A stretch of DNA of 64,000 nt from Clostridium_AD sp050717515 (lineage in GTDB: Bacteria; Bacillota; Clostridia; Clostridiales; Clostridiaceae): contig NZ_JBOITL010000039.1 in NCBI RefSeq assembly GCF_050717515.1, positions 124,001 to 188,000 on the forward strand, read 5' to 3'. Below the pieces are notes generated by a model. It was given only the letters and a program-made list of their open reading frames with translations, did no database searches and was not told the DNA's origin. Shown one piece after another: positions 34,567 to 42,589 of this stretch; the first letter of the stretch is position 1, and each line of letters begins with the position of its first letter. The position numbers and the translations under genes are program-made.

Positions 34567-35511
34567 TTAATTTGAAAACAGTGTGTTTTTTAGTTTTGTT
34601 ATTTCCTCTTCACTTAATTTAGAATATTTTTTAATCTTCTCAATTGATTCACCATCTAATAGCATTTCTGTTGCTATTCCTATTCTTTCTTCAAACTTTC
34701 CTTCTTCTCTTCCCTCTTCCTTGTAGTGCAACTTTCTAATCTCGTCTATACTCAATTTAAATGCACCTCCATTTTCCTTTTTATATTCTTCATATCTCTT
34801 TTCTAACTCCGGATTTTCAATTAAAAATAAGTATTCTAAAAAATCTACTAATGCTTTTATTTGATCAATATTTTTAACTTTATCATAACTTTTTAATTCC
34901 TCTGCTAATTTTATTTTTGCCTTTAATATATCTAAATCATGTGCTCCAGTTTCTAATAAAGCCTTTGCCATTTTAAAAACTAATTTCAACGGGTTATTGT
35001 CATTAATTTTTTCAAGCTTTATTTTTTCTACGTCAATAGTTTTAAAATTATATATTAGTATATCACTCTTTATCTCAGGTAATTTATATACATATTTTTT
35101 ATCTTTTCCTCGCTGGCCTTTATACGTATATATTGCTGCAGCCACGATTTCTGACGCATCCTTATTTTTATACCTGAATTTGTCCCATATTCTATAAAAG
35201 TATCTGAACATTCTTTCTGCAAAAACTTCATATCCACTGCTATAGCTTTGTACTTCTACATGTATAAATAAGATCTTGCTTCCTTTATCTTTTAATCTTA
35301 CCTTTATTATTTTATCTGATATTACCTTTTCACTACTATCTTTATCAAATATATCTTTCTGTATTTCTAGTAGTTCCTTATCTAAGGATTCTGCTTCTAA
35401 TTTCCAATCTATTTTATTAAATATCTCTGGAAAAAGTAATTCTACGACTTCTATTTCAAAAGCTTCTAATATGGACTTCCAAGCTGCATCAAAATCATGT
35501 TTTTTCGTCAA
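34567..35511 (-). CDS. Rpn-family recombination-promoting nuclease / putative transposase
   Basis: A 314-residue PD-(D/E)XK-superfamily protein of the Rpn/PDDEXK transposase type. It has the N-terminal HDFDAAWKSILEAF segment, the catalytic-site region KIIKVRLKDKGSKILFIHVE followed by VQ, then FAERMFRYFYRIWDKF and AAIYTY. The C-terminal region (LHYKEEGREEGKFEERIGIATEMLL) has the charged Glu/Gly/Arg helix typical of the family. It appears full-length. A REP-like repeat lies just after its stop codon, and repeats surround it, so it may have arrived by transfer. Confidence 0.8.
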   Translation of the reverse strand: MTKKHDFDAAWKSILEAFEIEVVELLFPEIFNKIDWKLEAESLDKELLEIQKDIFDKDSSEKVISDKIIKVRLKDKGSKILFIHVEVQSYSSGYEVFAERMFRYFYRIWDKFRYKNKDASEIVAAAIYTYKGQRGKDKKYVYKLPEIKSDILIYNFKTIDVEKIKLEKINDNNPLKLVFKMAKALLETGAHDLDILKAKIKLAEELKSYDKVKNIDQIKALVDFLEYLFLIENPELEKRYEEYKKENGGAFKLSIDEIRKLHYKEEGREEGKFEERIGIATEMLLDGESIEKIKKYSKLSEEEITKLKNTLFSN

Positions 35512-35636
35512 AGTTTATTCACTTCCTTGTAATTCTGTAATTCATTATTAGTTTTATTATATCACATTGATTTTTCCTTTACACTACTTTAAGCTATTAA
35601 AATAATATCATGAAACTATCCCCCACGACAAAAAAC

Positions 35637-35792
35637 CTACTGAAATATATTTGTATATCTCCGCAGTTTACAGCCTTCAAATTTCCTTATATTAAGTAGC
35701 TTAGCCTCTATTATGTCCAGCATCTTCTGTCTATACTTCACCAATTGTAGCTCCCGCTCCAATTCTTTCTGTAGTTCTTCCCTTTCATTCAT
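35637..35792 (-). pseudogene. Truncated coiled-coil partner, copy 2
   Basis: The 51-codon frame MNEREELQKELERELQLVKY, RQKMLDIIEAKLLNIRKFEG ends early at 35637. The central MREIAEQGKQ part and the KGGKKLE end found in the other copies are missing. It follows the broken YjfB copy by 7 bases, preserving the usual pairing. Confidence 0.75.
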
Positions 35793-35799
35793 CAGTTCT

Positions 35800-35937
35800 C
35801 TATGGCTTAGTATCCAAGTTTTGTCCTACATTAGGGTCTACTGCAACGTTCTTCATCATTTCTGTTATCTGAGTAGCAGTTTCCATTGCCATCTTCATTA
35901 CTGCGATGCCAACTGATTCTTGTACTCTTGATTGACT
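35800..35937 (-). pseudogene. YjfB-type gene, 5'-truncated copy
   Basis: The frame SQSRVQESVGIAVMKMAMET then ATQITEMMKNVAVDPNVGQN and LDTKP lacks the first ten residues; a dispersed repeat (AGCAAGCTCA) replaces them. The remaining part is conserved with the other copies. Confidence 0.8.
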
Positions 35938-35991
35938 CTGAGCTTGCTATATTCATTTGCATTATTTTACAAGTGCCTGTCACCCTAGTGA
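35938..35991 (+). repeat. Composite repeat between two broken yjfB copies, with REP-like end
   Basis: CTGAGCTTGCTATATTCATT TGCATTATTTTACAA then GTGCCTGTCACCCTAGTGA (35973-35991), nearly the same as 30113-30168. It sits exactly where two different YjfB-type copies are both truncated. Confidence 0.85.
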
Positions 35992-36117
35992 GGAGGTTTG
36001 CCGACGAACTTGCTTAGCTTCCTTTCCTGTATCCATTGCAATTTTCATCACTGCTACACTAGCTGATTGTTGTGCTCTTGATTGACTCATTATCATTGAT
36101 AGTGCTCCTATGTCCAC
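35980..36117 (-). pseudogene. YjfB-type gene, 3'-truncated copy
   Basis: From GTG 36117, after GGAGGT, the frame reads VDIGALSMIMSQSRAQQSAS then VAVMKIAMDTGKEA. It then runs into repeat-derived sequence (KQVRRQTSSLG) and stops at 35980. The C-terminal helix and the VGQNLD motif are lost. Confidence 0.8.
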
Positions 36118-36144
36118 TTGATTACCTCCTATTTACTTATTTCC

Positions 36145-36187
36145 AAAATTTACACCCCTGGGGTGCTTGCGAGGGCTTGCCTGAGCT
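36145..36187 (+). repeat. Dispersed repeat with CACCCCTGGGGTG core
   Basis: AAATTTACACCCCTGGGGTG then CTTGCGAGGGCTTGCCTGAG. This copy ends at the stop codon of the VWA flagellin gene (36187-36189). Confidence 0.75.
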
Positions 36188-37674
36188 TATTGCGCATTTC
36201 CTTGCCACTTAGTCATAAGATTTAATACACTTTTCTGCATTTCATCAGCTTGCTTTAGCATTGATTGTGCTGCTTCTTGTATTATACTGCTTTTAGTCAT
36301 TTGCATTACTTCTTTTGCCATGTTTGCATCATTTATTCTAGAATCTGCACTTGTTAAATTATAGCCATAGTCACCTACATTGCTATATATGTGTTCTAAT
36401 GCATTTTGGTATGAACCAAATTTACCGCGCTGTGTTGAAACTATTTCTATAGCTTTATCAACTTTTTCAAGTGAATTTTCAGCTTCTTCAATAGAAATAA
36501 CTGTTACATCATCTATTCCTAAATTCTTTGTTCTGGCATCAAAAAGCTGAATTTGAAATTTTTCACCTGAATTTGCGCCCACTTGAAGTTCTAGTGTGGG
36601 CATTTCATCCTCTTGTTGTGTATGCATGCTAGCAGGTATTGAATTTTTAATTTCTTGGACTAAATCATTTTTTAATTTATCAGAAATATCTGCTGCTCCA
36701 GTTGGGTGATATATCTTCCCACCAGTATAATCTGTTATTTCATTAAAATCATCATCTGGAAAAATTCCTCCCATGGCAAAAAAGTATGTCTGAATATCAT
36801 CACTGTCAAATCCCGTAGAAACATTTAAACCTTCAACAGCACTTTTAGCATTTGATTCTGTTGAACTACCAGCTTCATTTTTAGTATCTGTAAATACAAT
36901 AAAAACTTTTTTAGAATCTTGTCTATATGATAATTTGTTACCAATTACACCTCCTGGAACAGAATTCTCTATTATTTCATAAGGTTTTGTACCATCAGTA
37001 GCACTTAACCCATTTAGTTCATTTGCTATTTGATTAGGATCGCTTTCAAAGTTTTTTATATCATATGGATTCCCAACACATAAATTCACTATAGCAACTT
37101 TAGTATCTGCAACACCATTTAAGCTTGAAACAAAATCCCCTATCCCACTTTTCACTGTATTGATATTAGTTGTCATACTTGCTGAATTATCCACCATAAA
37201 CACTATATCCAATTTAGAGCTAGAAATTGGTTGTATTGCTTTATCGTTATTAATAGGTGGTGATAAAACATTTATTGTATTAAATTCAGTATCATTAGCT
37301 ATATCATTAATGGAAGCTTTTACACTTTCAAGTTCATTTTGAATTTTCATTCTATCTGCTCCATTTAAAGTTCCATTTAATGCCTGTATAATAAGATCCC
37401 TCATTCTTAAAAGATTAGGGTTTTGTATAGAACCAAGTCCCGCTTCCGCTGTTTGAATAAGAGAAACACCATCTTGAATATTCCTACCTGCCTGTTCAAG
37501 TCCTCTAATTTGTGCCTTCATTTTTTGATCTATAGCCGATCCAGCTGCATCATCAGCAGCACTATTTATTCTAATCCCTGAGGAAAGCTTTTCCATAGCA
37601 TCAGATTTCACTTTTCCTGCAGTATTAAATTTATTATAAGCAGTTAGTGCATTTATATTATGATTTATTATCAA
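36187..37674 (-). CDS. Flagellin with an inserted von Willebrand factor A domain
   Basis: A 495-residue flagellin from TTG 37674, chosen because AGGAG lies 8 bases upstream and the product then starts IINHNINALTAYNK like other flagellins. An ATG at 37698 would add a non-flagellin extension. Residues 1 to about 140 are D0/D1 (LSSGIRINSAADDAAGSAID; GVSLIQTAEAGL), and about 358-495 are the C-terminal D1/D0 (GKFGSYQNALEHI; SRINDANMAKEVMQMTKSSI). Between them, about 150-345, is a VWA domain with the MIDAS pattern DNSAS (D162, S164, S166), a Thr near 226 and D263 (VFIVFTDTKNEAG). The metal site looks intact. The role is inferred: a filament subunit that binds a ligand. Confidence 0.92.
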   Translation of the reverse strand: MIINHNINALTAYNKFNTAGKVKSDAMEKLSSGIRINSAADDAAGSAIDQKMKAQIRGLEQAGRNIQDGVSLIQTAEAGLGSIQNPNLLRMRDLIIQALNGTLNGADRMKIQNELESVKASINDIANDTEFNTINVLSPPINNDKAIQPISSSKLDIVFMVDNSASMTTNINTVKSGIGDFVSSLNGVADTKVAIVNLCVGNPYDIKNFESDPNQIANELNGLSATDGTKPYEIIENSVPGGVIGNKLSYRQDSKKVFIVFTDTKNEAGSSTESNAKSAVEGLNVSTGFDSDDIQTYFFAMGGIFPDDDFNEITDYTGGKIYHPTGAADISDKLKNDLVQEIKNSIPASMHTQQEDEMPTLELQVGANSGEKFQIQLFDARTKNLGIDDVTVISIEEAENSLEKVDKAIEIVSTQRGKFGSYQNALEHIYSNVGDYGYNLTSADSRINDANMAKEVMQMTKSSIIQEAAQSMLKQADEMQKSVLNLMTKWQGNAQ

Positions 37675-37723
37675 AAGAAACACTCCTATCAAAAACATAT
37701 AAAATTAATTAAGTAACATTTAA

Positions 37724-37750
37724 CTATCGGTTATTTTTACCATAACTTAA
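37724..37750 (-). promoter_or_regulatory. Candidate sigma28 promoter of the VWA flagellin
   Basis: On the minus strand, TTAA (37747-37750), a 15-base spacer and ACCGATAG (37724-37731), about 50 bases before the start codon. The -10 is good; the -35 has one mismatch. Confidence 0.6.
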
Positions 37751-37841
37751 CTTAGTATAGACTATTATCTAATTTCTTTTTTTTAAATGCTTTAGACTTA
37801 TAAAACCCGAGTAAAATATAGTATTAGTTCCTACCACAAAA

Positions 37842-37879
37842 TGAGCAACAGTAGCTATTTATATAGCCACTGTTGCTCA
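37842..37879 (-). terminator. Terminator overlapping the stop codon of the fused YjfB gene
   Basis: TGAGCAACAGT...GCTAT pairs with ATAGC...ACTGTTGCTCA (one mismatch), and TTTTG follows on the minus strand. The stop codon TGA forms the first stem bases. Confidence 0.65.
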
Positions 37880-38296
37880 TTCTAATTTTTTCCCGCCTTT
37901 TGTTCTTTTGCTATCGCTATCTATTGCACTAACCTGTGCTGCTAACTTATCTAGCCTGTGATTCAAATTTCTTAGTTGCTCTGGAGTAATGATAGCTTGC
38001 TTACCTTGCTCCGCTATCTCTCTCATTTGTAACAGCTTTACTTCTTTGAGGTTAAGCATCTTCTGTTTCTCCTGTGCCCACTTTATTTCCTGTTGTAACT
38101 GTTTATGTAGTTCATCTTTCTTGTCCATCTGTTTATCAGCAATTACATCTAATTTCTGTCCGATATTAGGATTTATTGCATCATTATGTTTCTTTTCTAT
38201 CATTGGATTATTATTTTTTTCCCCTGTATCTATATTCGTCTTCAATACTACATTGTCAGCACGTTCTTTAACCATTGATAGTGCTGCCACATCCAT
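37877..38296 (-). CDS. YjfB-like / coiled-coil fusion protein
   Basis: A 139-residue protein that fuses the two members of the neighbouring cassettes. Residues 1-53 follow the YjfB pattern in degraded form (MDVAALSMV, KTNIDTGEKNN, INPNIGQKLDVIA), and residues 54-139 match the coiled-coil partner (KDELHKQLQQEIKWAQEKQK, LLQMREIAEQGKQ, LRNLNHRLDKLAAQVSAIDS, KGGKKLE). The ATG has a GGGGGT ribosome site. It lies between the VWA flagellin and the next YjfB/partner pair. The fusion supports an interaction between the two proteins. Confidence 0.8.
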   Translation of the reverse strand: MDVAALSMVKERADNVVLKTNIDTGEKNNNPMIEKKHNDAINPNIGQKLDVIADKQMDKKDELHKQLQQEIKWAQEKQKMLNLKEVKLLQMREIAEQGKQAIITPEQLRNLNHRLDKLAAQVSAIDSDSKRTKGGKKLE

Positions 38297-38391
38297 GTGA
38301 TTACCCCCTATTTATCATTTTACCAAGCCAAAGCTATCCTAATTGAATGAGCCTATTTATCTTGTTTTTCTATTTTTATAGCCATTGATAC

Positions 38392-38631
38392 TCATTCAAC
38401 TATTCCTTCATTTTCTGTTTTTCTACTTTCTTCATCTAATGCATTTATCTGTGTTGCTAAATCATTTAGCTTACAATTTAGAACTTCAATCTCTACTTCA
38501 CTAAAATTCTCATCTTTAGCCTGCTTCGCTATTTCTCTCATTTGCAGTAGTTTTACCTCCATGATGCCTAGCATATTATGTCTATACTTTACCCTATTCA
38601 ATTCCATCTTTAGTTCTTCTTTTTCACCCAT
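38392..38631 (-). CDS. Coiled-coil partner of YjfB-type protein, copy 3
   Basis: A 79-residue helical protein, MGEKEELKMELNRVKYRHNM, LGIMEVKLLQMREIAKQAKD, then a diverged C-terminal helix (LNCKLNDLATQINALDEESR). The start codon is 2 bases from the stop of the YjfB-type gene, so the pair is translationally coupled. It belongs to the same unnamed family as the genes at 33369 and 37877. Confidence 0.8.
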   Translation of the reverse strand: MGEKEELKMELNRVKYRHNMLGIMEVKLLQMREIAKQAKDENFSEVEIEVLNCKLNDLATQINALDEESRKTENEGIVE

Positions 38632-38633
38632 AC

Positions 38634-38813
38634 CTATGCCCTAGTATCCAAGTTTTGTCCTACATTAGAGTCTACTGCAACATTCTTTATCATTTCCGTC
38701 ATCTGAATAGCATTTTCTTTACCTGTATTCATTGCTATCTTCATTACCGCTATACTAGCTGATTGTTGTACTCTTGATTGACTCATTATCATTGAAAGTG
38801 CTCCTATATCCAT
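38634..38813 (-). CDS. yjfB: YjfB-type putative motility protein, copy 4
   Basis: A 59-residue protein, MDIGALSMIMSQSRVQQSAS, IAVMKIAMNTGKENAIQMTE, MIKNVAVDSNVGQNLDTRA, fully conserved with copy 1. The start follows GGAGGG. It is the intact copy closest to the flagellin glycan/methylation region and pairs with the coiled-coil gene 2 bases downstream. Confidence 0.85.
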   Translation of the reverse strand: MDIGALSMIMSQSRVQQSASIAVMKIAMNTGKENAIQMTEMIKNVAVDSNVGQNLDTRA

Positions 38814-38894
38814 TTCATTCCCTCCTTGTATCTTATTTTTTTCAAAAATAGTCAGCGAAGATTCTCGCTCTTTATGAAAACCTATTAATATTGC

Positions 38895-40136
38895 TTAATT
38901 CTTTATTAAAATAGACATATATGCCATAGTATCATATCCATTTTCTTTAAAAAGCTTAAATGTATTATCAAAAAATGTTTTATTATGTTCTATAGCCCTT
39001 GAAAAAGAATATATAACTCTGACAACTGAAGCTTCATCTAGTTTTTTATTATAAGCAGCCACACCAATCAAGAGCATTTTAATAAGTGAATAATTTACAA
39101 CTAGCTTCATATAGTCATCAAAAACTCCATCCTTAGAAATTATAGGAAACATTTCTCTAAATGAATTATTTACAAGAAGGTTTTCAAAAATATATTCGTG
39201 TTCCCTCACAAAAGGCTCATAATAGTTTACATATGCCTCTTTATAGTTTTCTCCTACCTCTTCTACTTTAGCTTCAGCAGTATATTCTATTCCTTTTAAA
39301 AATTCATTAACACAGTCTATATACGGCTTACTGTTTTGACAAAATCCTATTGAAAACCTTTGGTCATTAAATTCTTTCATAAGTTCCATCTGTATTGTTA
39401 AATTTATAGGAATGTCTCCAAGAGATTTTTTCAAACTTTCATTTTCAATAATGTTATTGTATTCTTCAATAAGTTCAGGTATTTCATGCACTCTATTATT
39501 ATTAAGATATTCTTGCACTTTTTTCATGCATATACCTAGAATAATCAATCTATCCGTTAGTGAGTATTTTCTATTTTGAATAAGAGATATACTAAACATC
39601 CTAAGTAACCAAAAATGCTTCTTTACATTATTAGAATTCTGAATATTATCAGTGTCTATACTGTGGGCAATATCATGTTGTGCCTCTTTTAATTCTTCAA
39701 TTTCGTCAAACTCCATAACTTTAGAATTTAACAAAACTAATCTTGCAGCTTCCGGACAGGAAAGCGTTAATGATTTTTCATATACTCCATTAACTACATT
39801 TGTGACTCTTGGGTACGTTATACACACCTTGGATAGAAATTCAGCTCCTAGTTTTTTTTGAATACCACATAATTTATCTTCGTCAAAAAAGGGGCAACAG
39901 CCGTTGTCATACATCTTTATTTTTGCATAATTCTCAGTAGAAGGATTAGAGCGGTTTCTAGTTACACTTTTATTAAGTAAAGGCTTTAGCACTTTATTTG
40001 AAACCCTTCTGTACTTTTTATAAGTGTTCTCATCGATAGGCACCTTCCAACCATAACAGCAGTTATCTTCGCAAATAGGACCTATACACTGAAAATATTT
40101 CATATATTGTGGTGTCAGTAATGTTCTTTTTTCCAT
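38895..40136 (-). CDS. fliB: FliB, flagellin lysine N-methylase
   Basis: FliB methylates lysines on exported flagellin. The 413 residues start at ATG 40136 (AGGAAGGTG ribosome site); the upstream GTG lies within that site. The Cys-rich N-terminal region is conserved: C17, C22, C26, C27 (QCIGPICEDNCCYGWKVP), then CCPF, LCGIQKKLG and VCITYPR. Cysteine spacing of this kind suggests an iron-sulfur or zinc centre. It follows the major flagellin gene, its probable substrate, beyond a terminator. Length is normal for the family. Confidence 0.92.
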   Translation of the reverse strand: MEKRTLLTPQYMKYFQCIGPICEDNCCYGWKVPIDENTYKKYRRVSNKVLKPLLNKSVTRNRSNPSTENYAKIKMYDNGCCPFFDEDKLCGIQKKLGAEFLSKVCITYPRVTNVVNGVYEKSLTLSCPEAARLVLLNSKVMEFDEIEELKEAQHDIAHSIDTDNIQNSNNVKKHFWLLRMFSISLIQNRKYSLTDRLIILGICMKKVQEYLNNNRVHEIPELIEEYNNIIENESLKKSLGDIPINLTIQMELMKEFNDQRFSIGFCQNSKPYIDCVNEFLKGIEYTAEAKVEEVGENYKEAYVNYYEPFVREHEYIFENLLVNNSFREMFPIISKDGVFDDYMKLVVNYSLIKMLLIGVAAYNKKLDEASVVRVIYSFSRAIEHNKTFFDNTFKLFKENGYDTMAYMSILIKN

Positions 40137-40172
40137 AAAAAGCACCTTCCTCTGATTGTTTAAGTTAAAAAG

Positions 40173-40208
40173 ATTAAGGAGCCAGAGCTTTCACCCCGAC
40201 TCCTTAAT
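40173..40208 (-). terminator. Terminator after the major flagellin gene
   Basis: On the minus strand ATTAAGGAG and CTCCTTAAT form a 9-bp stem with an 18-base loop that can pair further, followed by CTTTTTAAC. It lies 22 bases after the stop codon. Confidence 0.8.
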
Positions 40209-40229
40209 ATTACTTTATAAGTTTTTAAA

Positions 40230-41831
40230 TTATCTTAATAATTGAAGAACTTGTTGTGGTTGTTGGTTAGCTTGAGCAAGCATAGCTTGAGCAGCTTGGT
40301 TAAGAATATTGTTTTTTGAGAATGTTGACATTTCTTTAGCCATATCAACGTCTCTGATTCTTGATTCAGCTGAAGTTAAGTTTTCTGCTGATGTTCCAAG
40401 GTTTGCTATTGTATGCTCTAATCTGTTTTGGATTGCTCCAAGCTTACCTCTTTCAGTTGAAACAGATGCAATAGCTTTATCTAAAGTATCAAGTGCTAAT
40501 TGTGCACCAGATTTTGAAGATACATCTACTCCTGCCATTCCTAGTGCAGCAGTTCTCATATCATTTACACCAAATGTAAGAGTTTGACCTCTGTTAGCTC
40601 CGATTTGGAATGTCATGCCACCATTTCCACCAGCTTCTGTTTGAGCTTGACTTAATCCTAAGTCAGCAACAGCAGATTTACCTACTTTATCAGTTAATGA
40701 TACTGGACCACTCTCACTTATGATTTCAAAAGCACCATCTTTGGTTACATTAACTTTAACAGCTGCAATGAATCCTGGCTCTGCAGATGATTTAGCTCCT
40801 GATGATGTATTCGCAACAGTTATTGCAGCATTAATATCAGTCTGCATTAGAGCTGCTACATCAGCCATAGGATCAGTATTTGTGTACACAGCACTAGGTG
40901 TTACTTCCATAGTAACTCCATTTATTGTTGCATTATACAAATCAGTAACCGCAACAGTTGTTCCATTATAAGTACTTGCTCCTGCAGTTGTACCAGCACC
41001 ACCAGCTGTCATAACTTTTGCAACACCTGCAGCTCCTACAGTTACTTTAGAGTCTACTCCCTTAGAACCGCTCTCTATAACTAAATTTGATCCATCACTG
41101 TAAGCATTTACATGAGCTACATTTTTACCTGAAGCATCAATTGCTTCATTAATTTTTTGACCTATTAATGCAGCAGCTGCTTGCTTAGTGTTTGCGTCAG
41201 TTGTAGCACCTTTAAGTACATTCTGCTCATCTGAAGTTAGATTTTGCCAATTAACTTCTATAGCAGTACCATCAATAGTTATTGTTTCTTTTACAAAGTC
41301 AGTACCAGCAGCAGCTGCATTAGTAACTGCACCTTTTACGATACCTGATGTTAGTTTTGCAACTATTGATCCTGTAGTAGAATTTTGACCAACAGATGCT
41401 CCAGAAGTTTTTAAGCCACCATTTAAAAGTTTTTGTGTGTTAAATTCAGTAGTGTTACCTATTCTATCAATTTCACTCTTTAACTGTGTAACTTCATCTT
41501 GAATTGACTTTCTATCAGCATCAGTGTTTGTTCCGTTTGCTGATTGATCAGCAAGTTCTCTTACTCTTTGAAGAATTGAGTGAGTTTCGCTTAATGCACC
41601 CTCTGCTGTTTGAATCATTGAAATACCATCTTGAGCATTAGCTGAAGCTTGGTCTAATCCTCTGATTTGTCCTCTCATCTTTTCTGATATAGCAAGACCT
41701 GCTGCATCGTCTCCTGCTTTGTTAATTCTAAGACCTGATGAAAGTTTTTCCATTGACTTACCAGCCTTACCTGCATTGATTCCCATATTTCTGTTCGCAT
41801 TCATTGCGCCCATGTTGTGATTAATTATCAT
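40230..41831 (-). CDS. fliC: Major flagellin
   Basis: Filament subunit of 533 residues. Conserved ends are complete: IINHNMGAMNANRNMG, LSSGLRINKAGDDAAGLAIS, GISMIQTAEGALSETHSILQ at the N-terminus, and GKLGAIQNRLEHTIANLGTS, SRIRDVDMAKEMSTFSKNNI, LAQANQQPQQVLQLLR at the C-terminus. The central region (about 145-405) is Ala/Thr/Ser-rich and long, typical of a surface-exposed D2/D3 region with possible glycosylation. It has a strong sigma28 promoter, a 300-base leader with CsrA-type sites, and its own terminator, consistent with high, tightly controlled expression. Confidence 0.97.
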   Translation of the reverse strand: MIINHNMGAMNANRNMGINAGKAGKSMEKLSSGLRINKAGDDAAGLAISEKMRGQIRGLDQASANAQDGISMIQTAEGALSETHSILQRVRELADQSANGTNTDADRKSIQDEVTQLKSEIDRIGNTTEFNTQKLLNGGLKTSGASVGQNSTTGSIVAKLTSGIVKGAVTNAAAAGTDFVKETITIDGTAIEVNWQNLTSDEQNVLKGATTDANTKQAAAALIGQKINEAIDASGKNVAHVNAYSDGSNLVIESGSKGVDSKVTVGAAGVAKVMTAGGAGTTAGASTYNGTTVAVTDLYNATINGVTMEVTPSAVYTNTDPMADVAALMQTDINAAITVANTSSGAKSSAEPGFIAAVKVNVTKDGAFEIISESGPVSLTDKVGKSAVADLGLSQAQTEAGGNGGMTFQIGANRGQTLTFGVNDMRTAALGMAGVDVSSKSGAQLALDTLDKAIASVSTERGKLGAIQNRLEHTIANLGTSAENLTSAESRIRDVDMAKEMSTFSKNNILNQAAQAMLAQANQQPQQVLQLLR

Positions 41832-41837
41832 AATAAA

Positions 41838-41873
41838 TTCCTCCTTGAGTTTTTAGTAGGACATCCTTGTCCT
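41838..41873 (-). promoter_or_regulatory. CsrA-type binding sites in the major flagellin leader
   Basis: On the minus strand AGGACAAGGATGTCCT (41858-41873) folds into a 5-bp stem exposing AAGGAT. It contains ACAAGGATGT, a near-exact match to the CsrA SELEX consensus RUACARGGAUGU. The second GGA, AAGGAGGA (41840-41847), is the ribosome site itself. This is the same two-site layout described for B. subtilis hag. csrA and fliW are encoded 4 kb upstream. Confidence 0.75.
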
Positions 41874-42139
41874 CTATTTGTTATTTATAGTTAAGCTCGC
41901 TATGAGCTCTACTAACTAATTTGTTGAAATATTGCTTATCATTTTGTCGTTGTTACTTTCTTTGTTGAATTTCATCATCCAGTTACCATCAATGATTTCA
42001 TTGCATATTCAACACCAGGTTAATTTTCATCAGTTAGGCAACCTTCTGCAGTCAATATTTGTTACTTACAACTAAAAAGTTTAATGTATTTATCAAATAA
42101 CATCTTATTAGCTACTTACATTTTCAACTTCTATTATTT

Positions 42140-42166
42140 ATATCGTAGACTAAATTATATACTTTA
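42140..42166 (-). promoter_or_regulatory. Sigma28 promoter of the major flagellin gene
   Basis: On the minus strand, TAAA (42163-42166), a 15-base spacer and TACGATAT (42140-42147). The transcript leader is about 300 bases. The 41832-42212 gap otherwise contains only that leader. Confidence 0.85.
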
Positions 42167-42212
42167 TAGTTTTTTTAAAATTATTTTATAGATTTTAATC
42201 TTTTATTCATTT

Positions 42213-42554
42213 CTATATTTGTTTATTAAACGTGCCTGAATTAACATAAAAGCTTTTATTATAATTATTATTAGCATTTTTAGTTATTTGTATTTTATTT
42301 AATTCTTCTTTTGTATCTTCTTTCTTTGCTTTCATTAATTCTAATAATTCATGCTGCACCTTTAATATATCTAGCTCATCACATATATTCGCAAACTCTT
42401 CAGTAGTATATTCAATCTTTTCCATATTTTCAATAACCATCTGTCTACTATCTAATAAACCATCTAATTTATTAATTTCGTCCTGTTGCAGCGCCCTAAT
42501 AAGTTCTATAGTTACCTGCTTAAATTGTACTAACATTTGTGTCAATTCTTTCAT
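42213..42554 (-). CDS. fliT: FliT-like flagellar chaperone
   Basis: A 113-residue, mostly helical protein directly after fliD, where FliT (export chaperone of the FliD cap) usually lies. The N-terminus (MKELTQMLVQFKQVTIELIRALQQDEINKLDGLLDSRQMVIENMEKI) resembles FliT/FlgN-type helical bundles. Sequence conservation is low and the C-terminal 30 residues are Asn/Lys-rich. The call rests mainly on position and helical character. Confidence 0.75.
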   Translation of the reverse strand: MKELTQMLVQFKQVTIELIRALQQDEINKLDGLLDSRQMVIENMEKIEYTTEEFANICDELDILKVQHELLELMKAKKEDTKEELNKIQITKNANNNYNKSFYVNSGTFNKQI

Positions 42555-42589
42555 AAGAATTTCTCCATTCTATAGCTTTTGCAAGCAAT

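Noticed and set aside
37675..37698. N-terminal extension of the VWA flagellin from ATG 37698
   Set aside because: It would place the ribosome site inside the gene and add residues not found in flagellins; the TTG at 37674 has a proper ribosome site.
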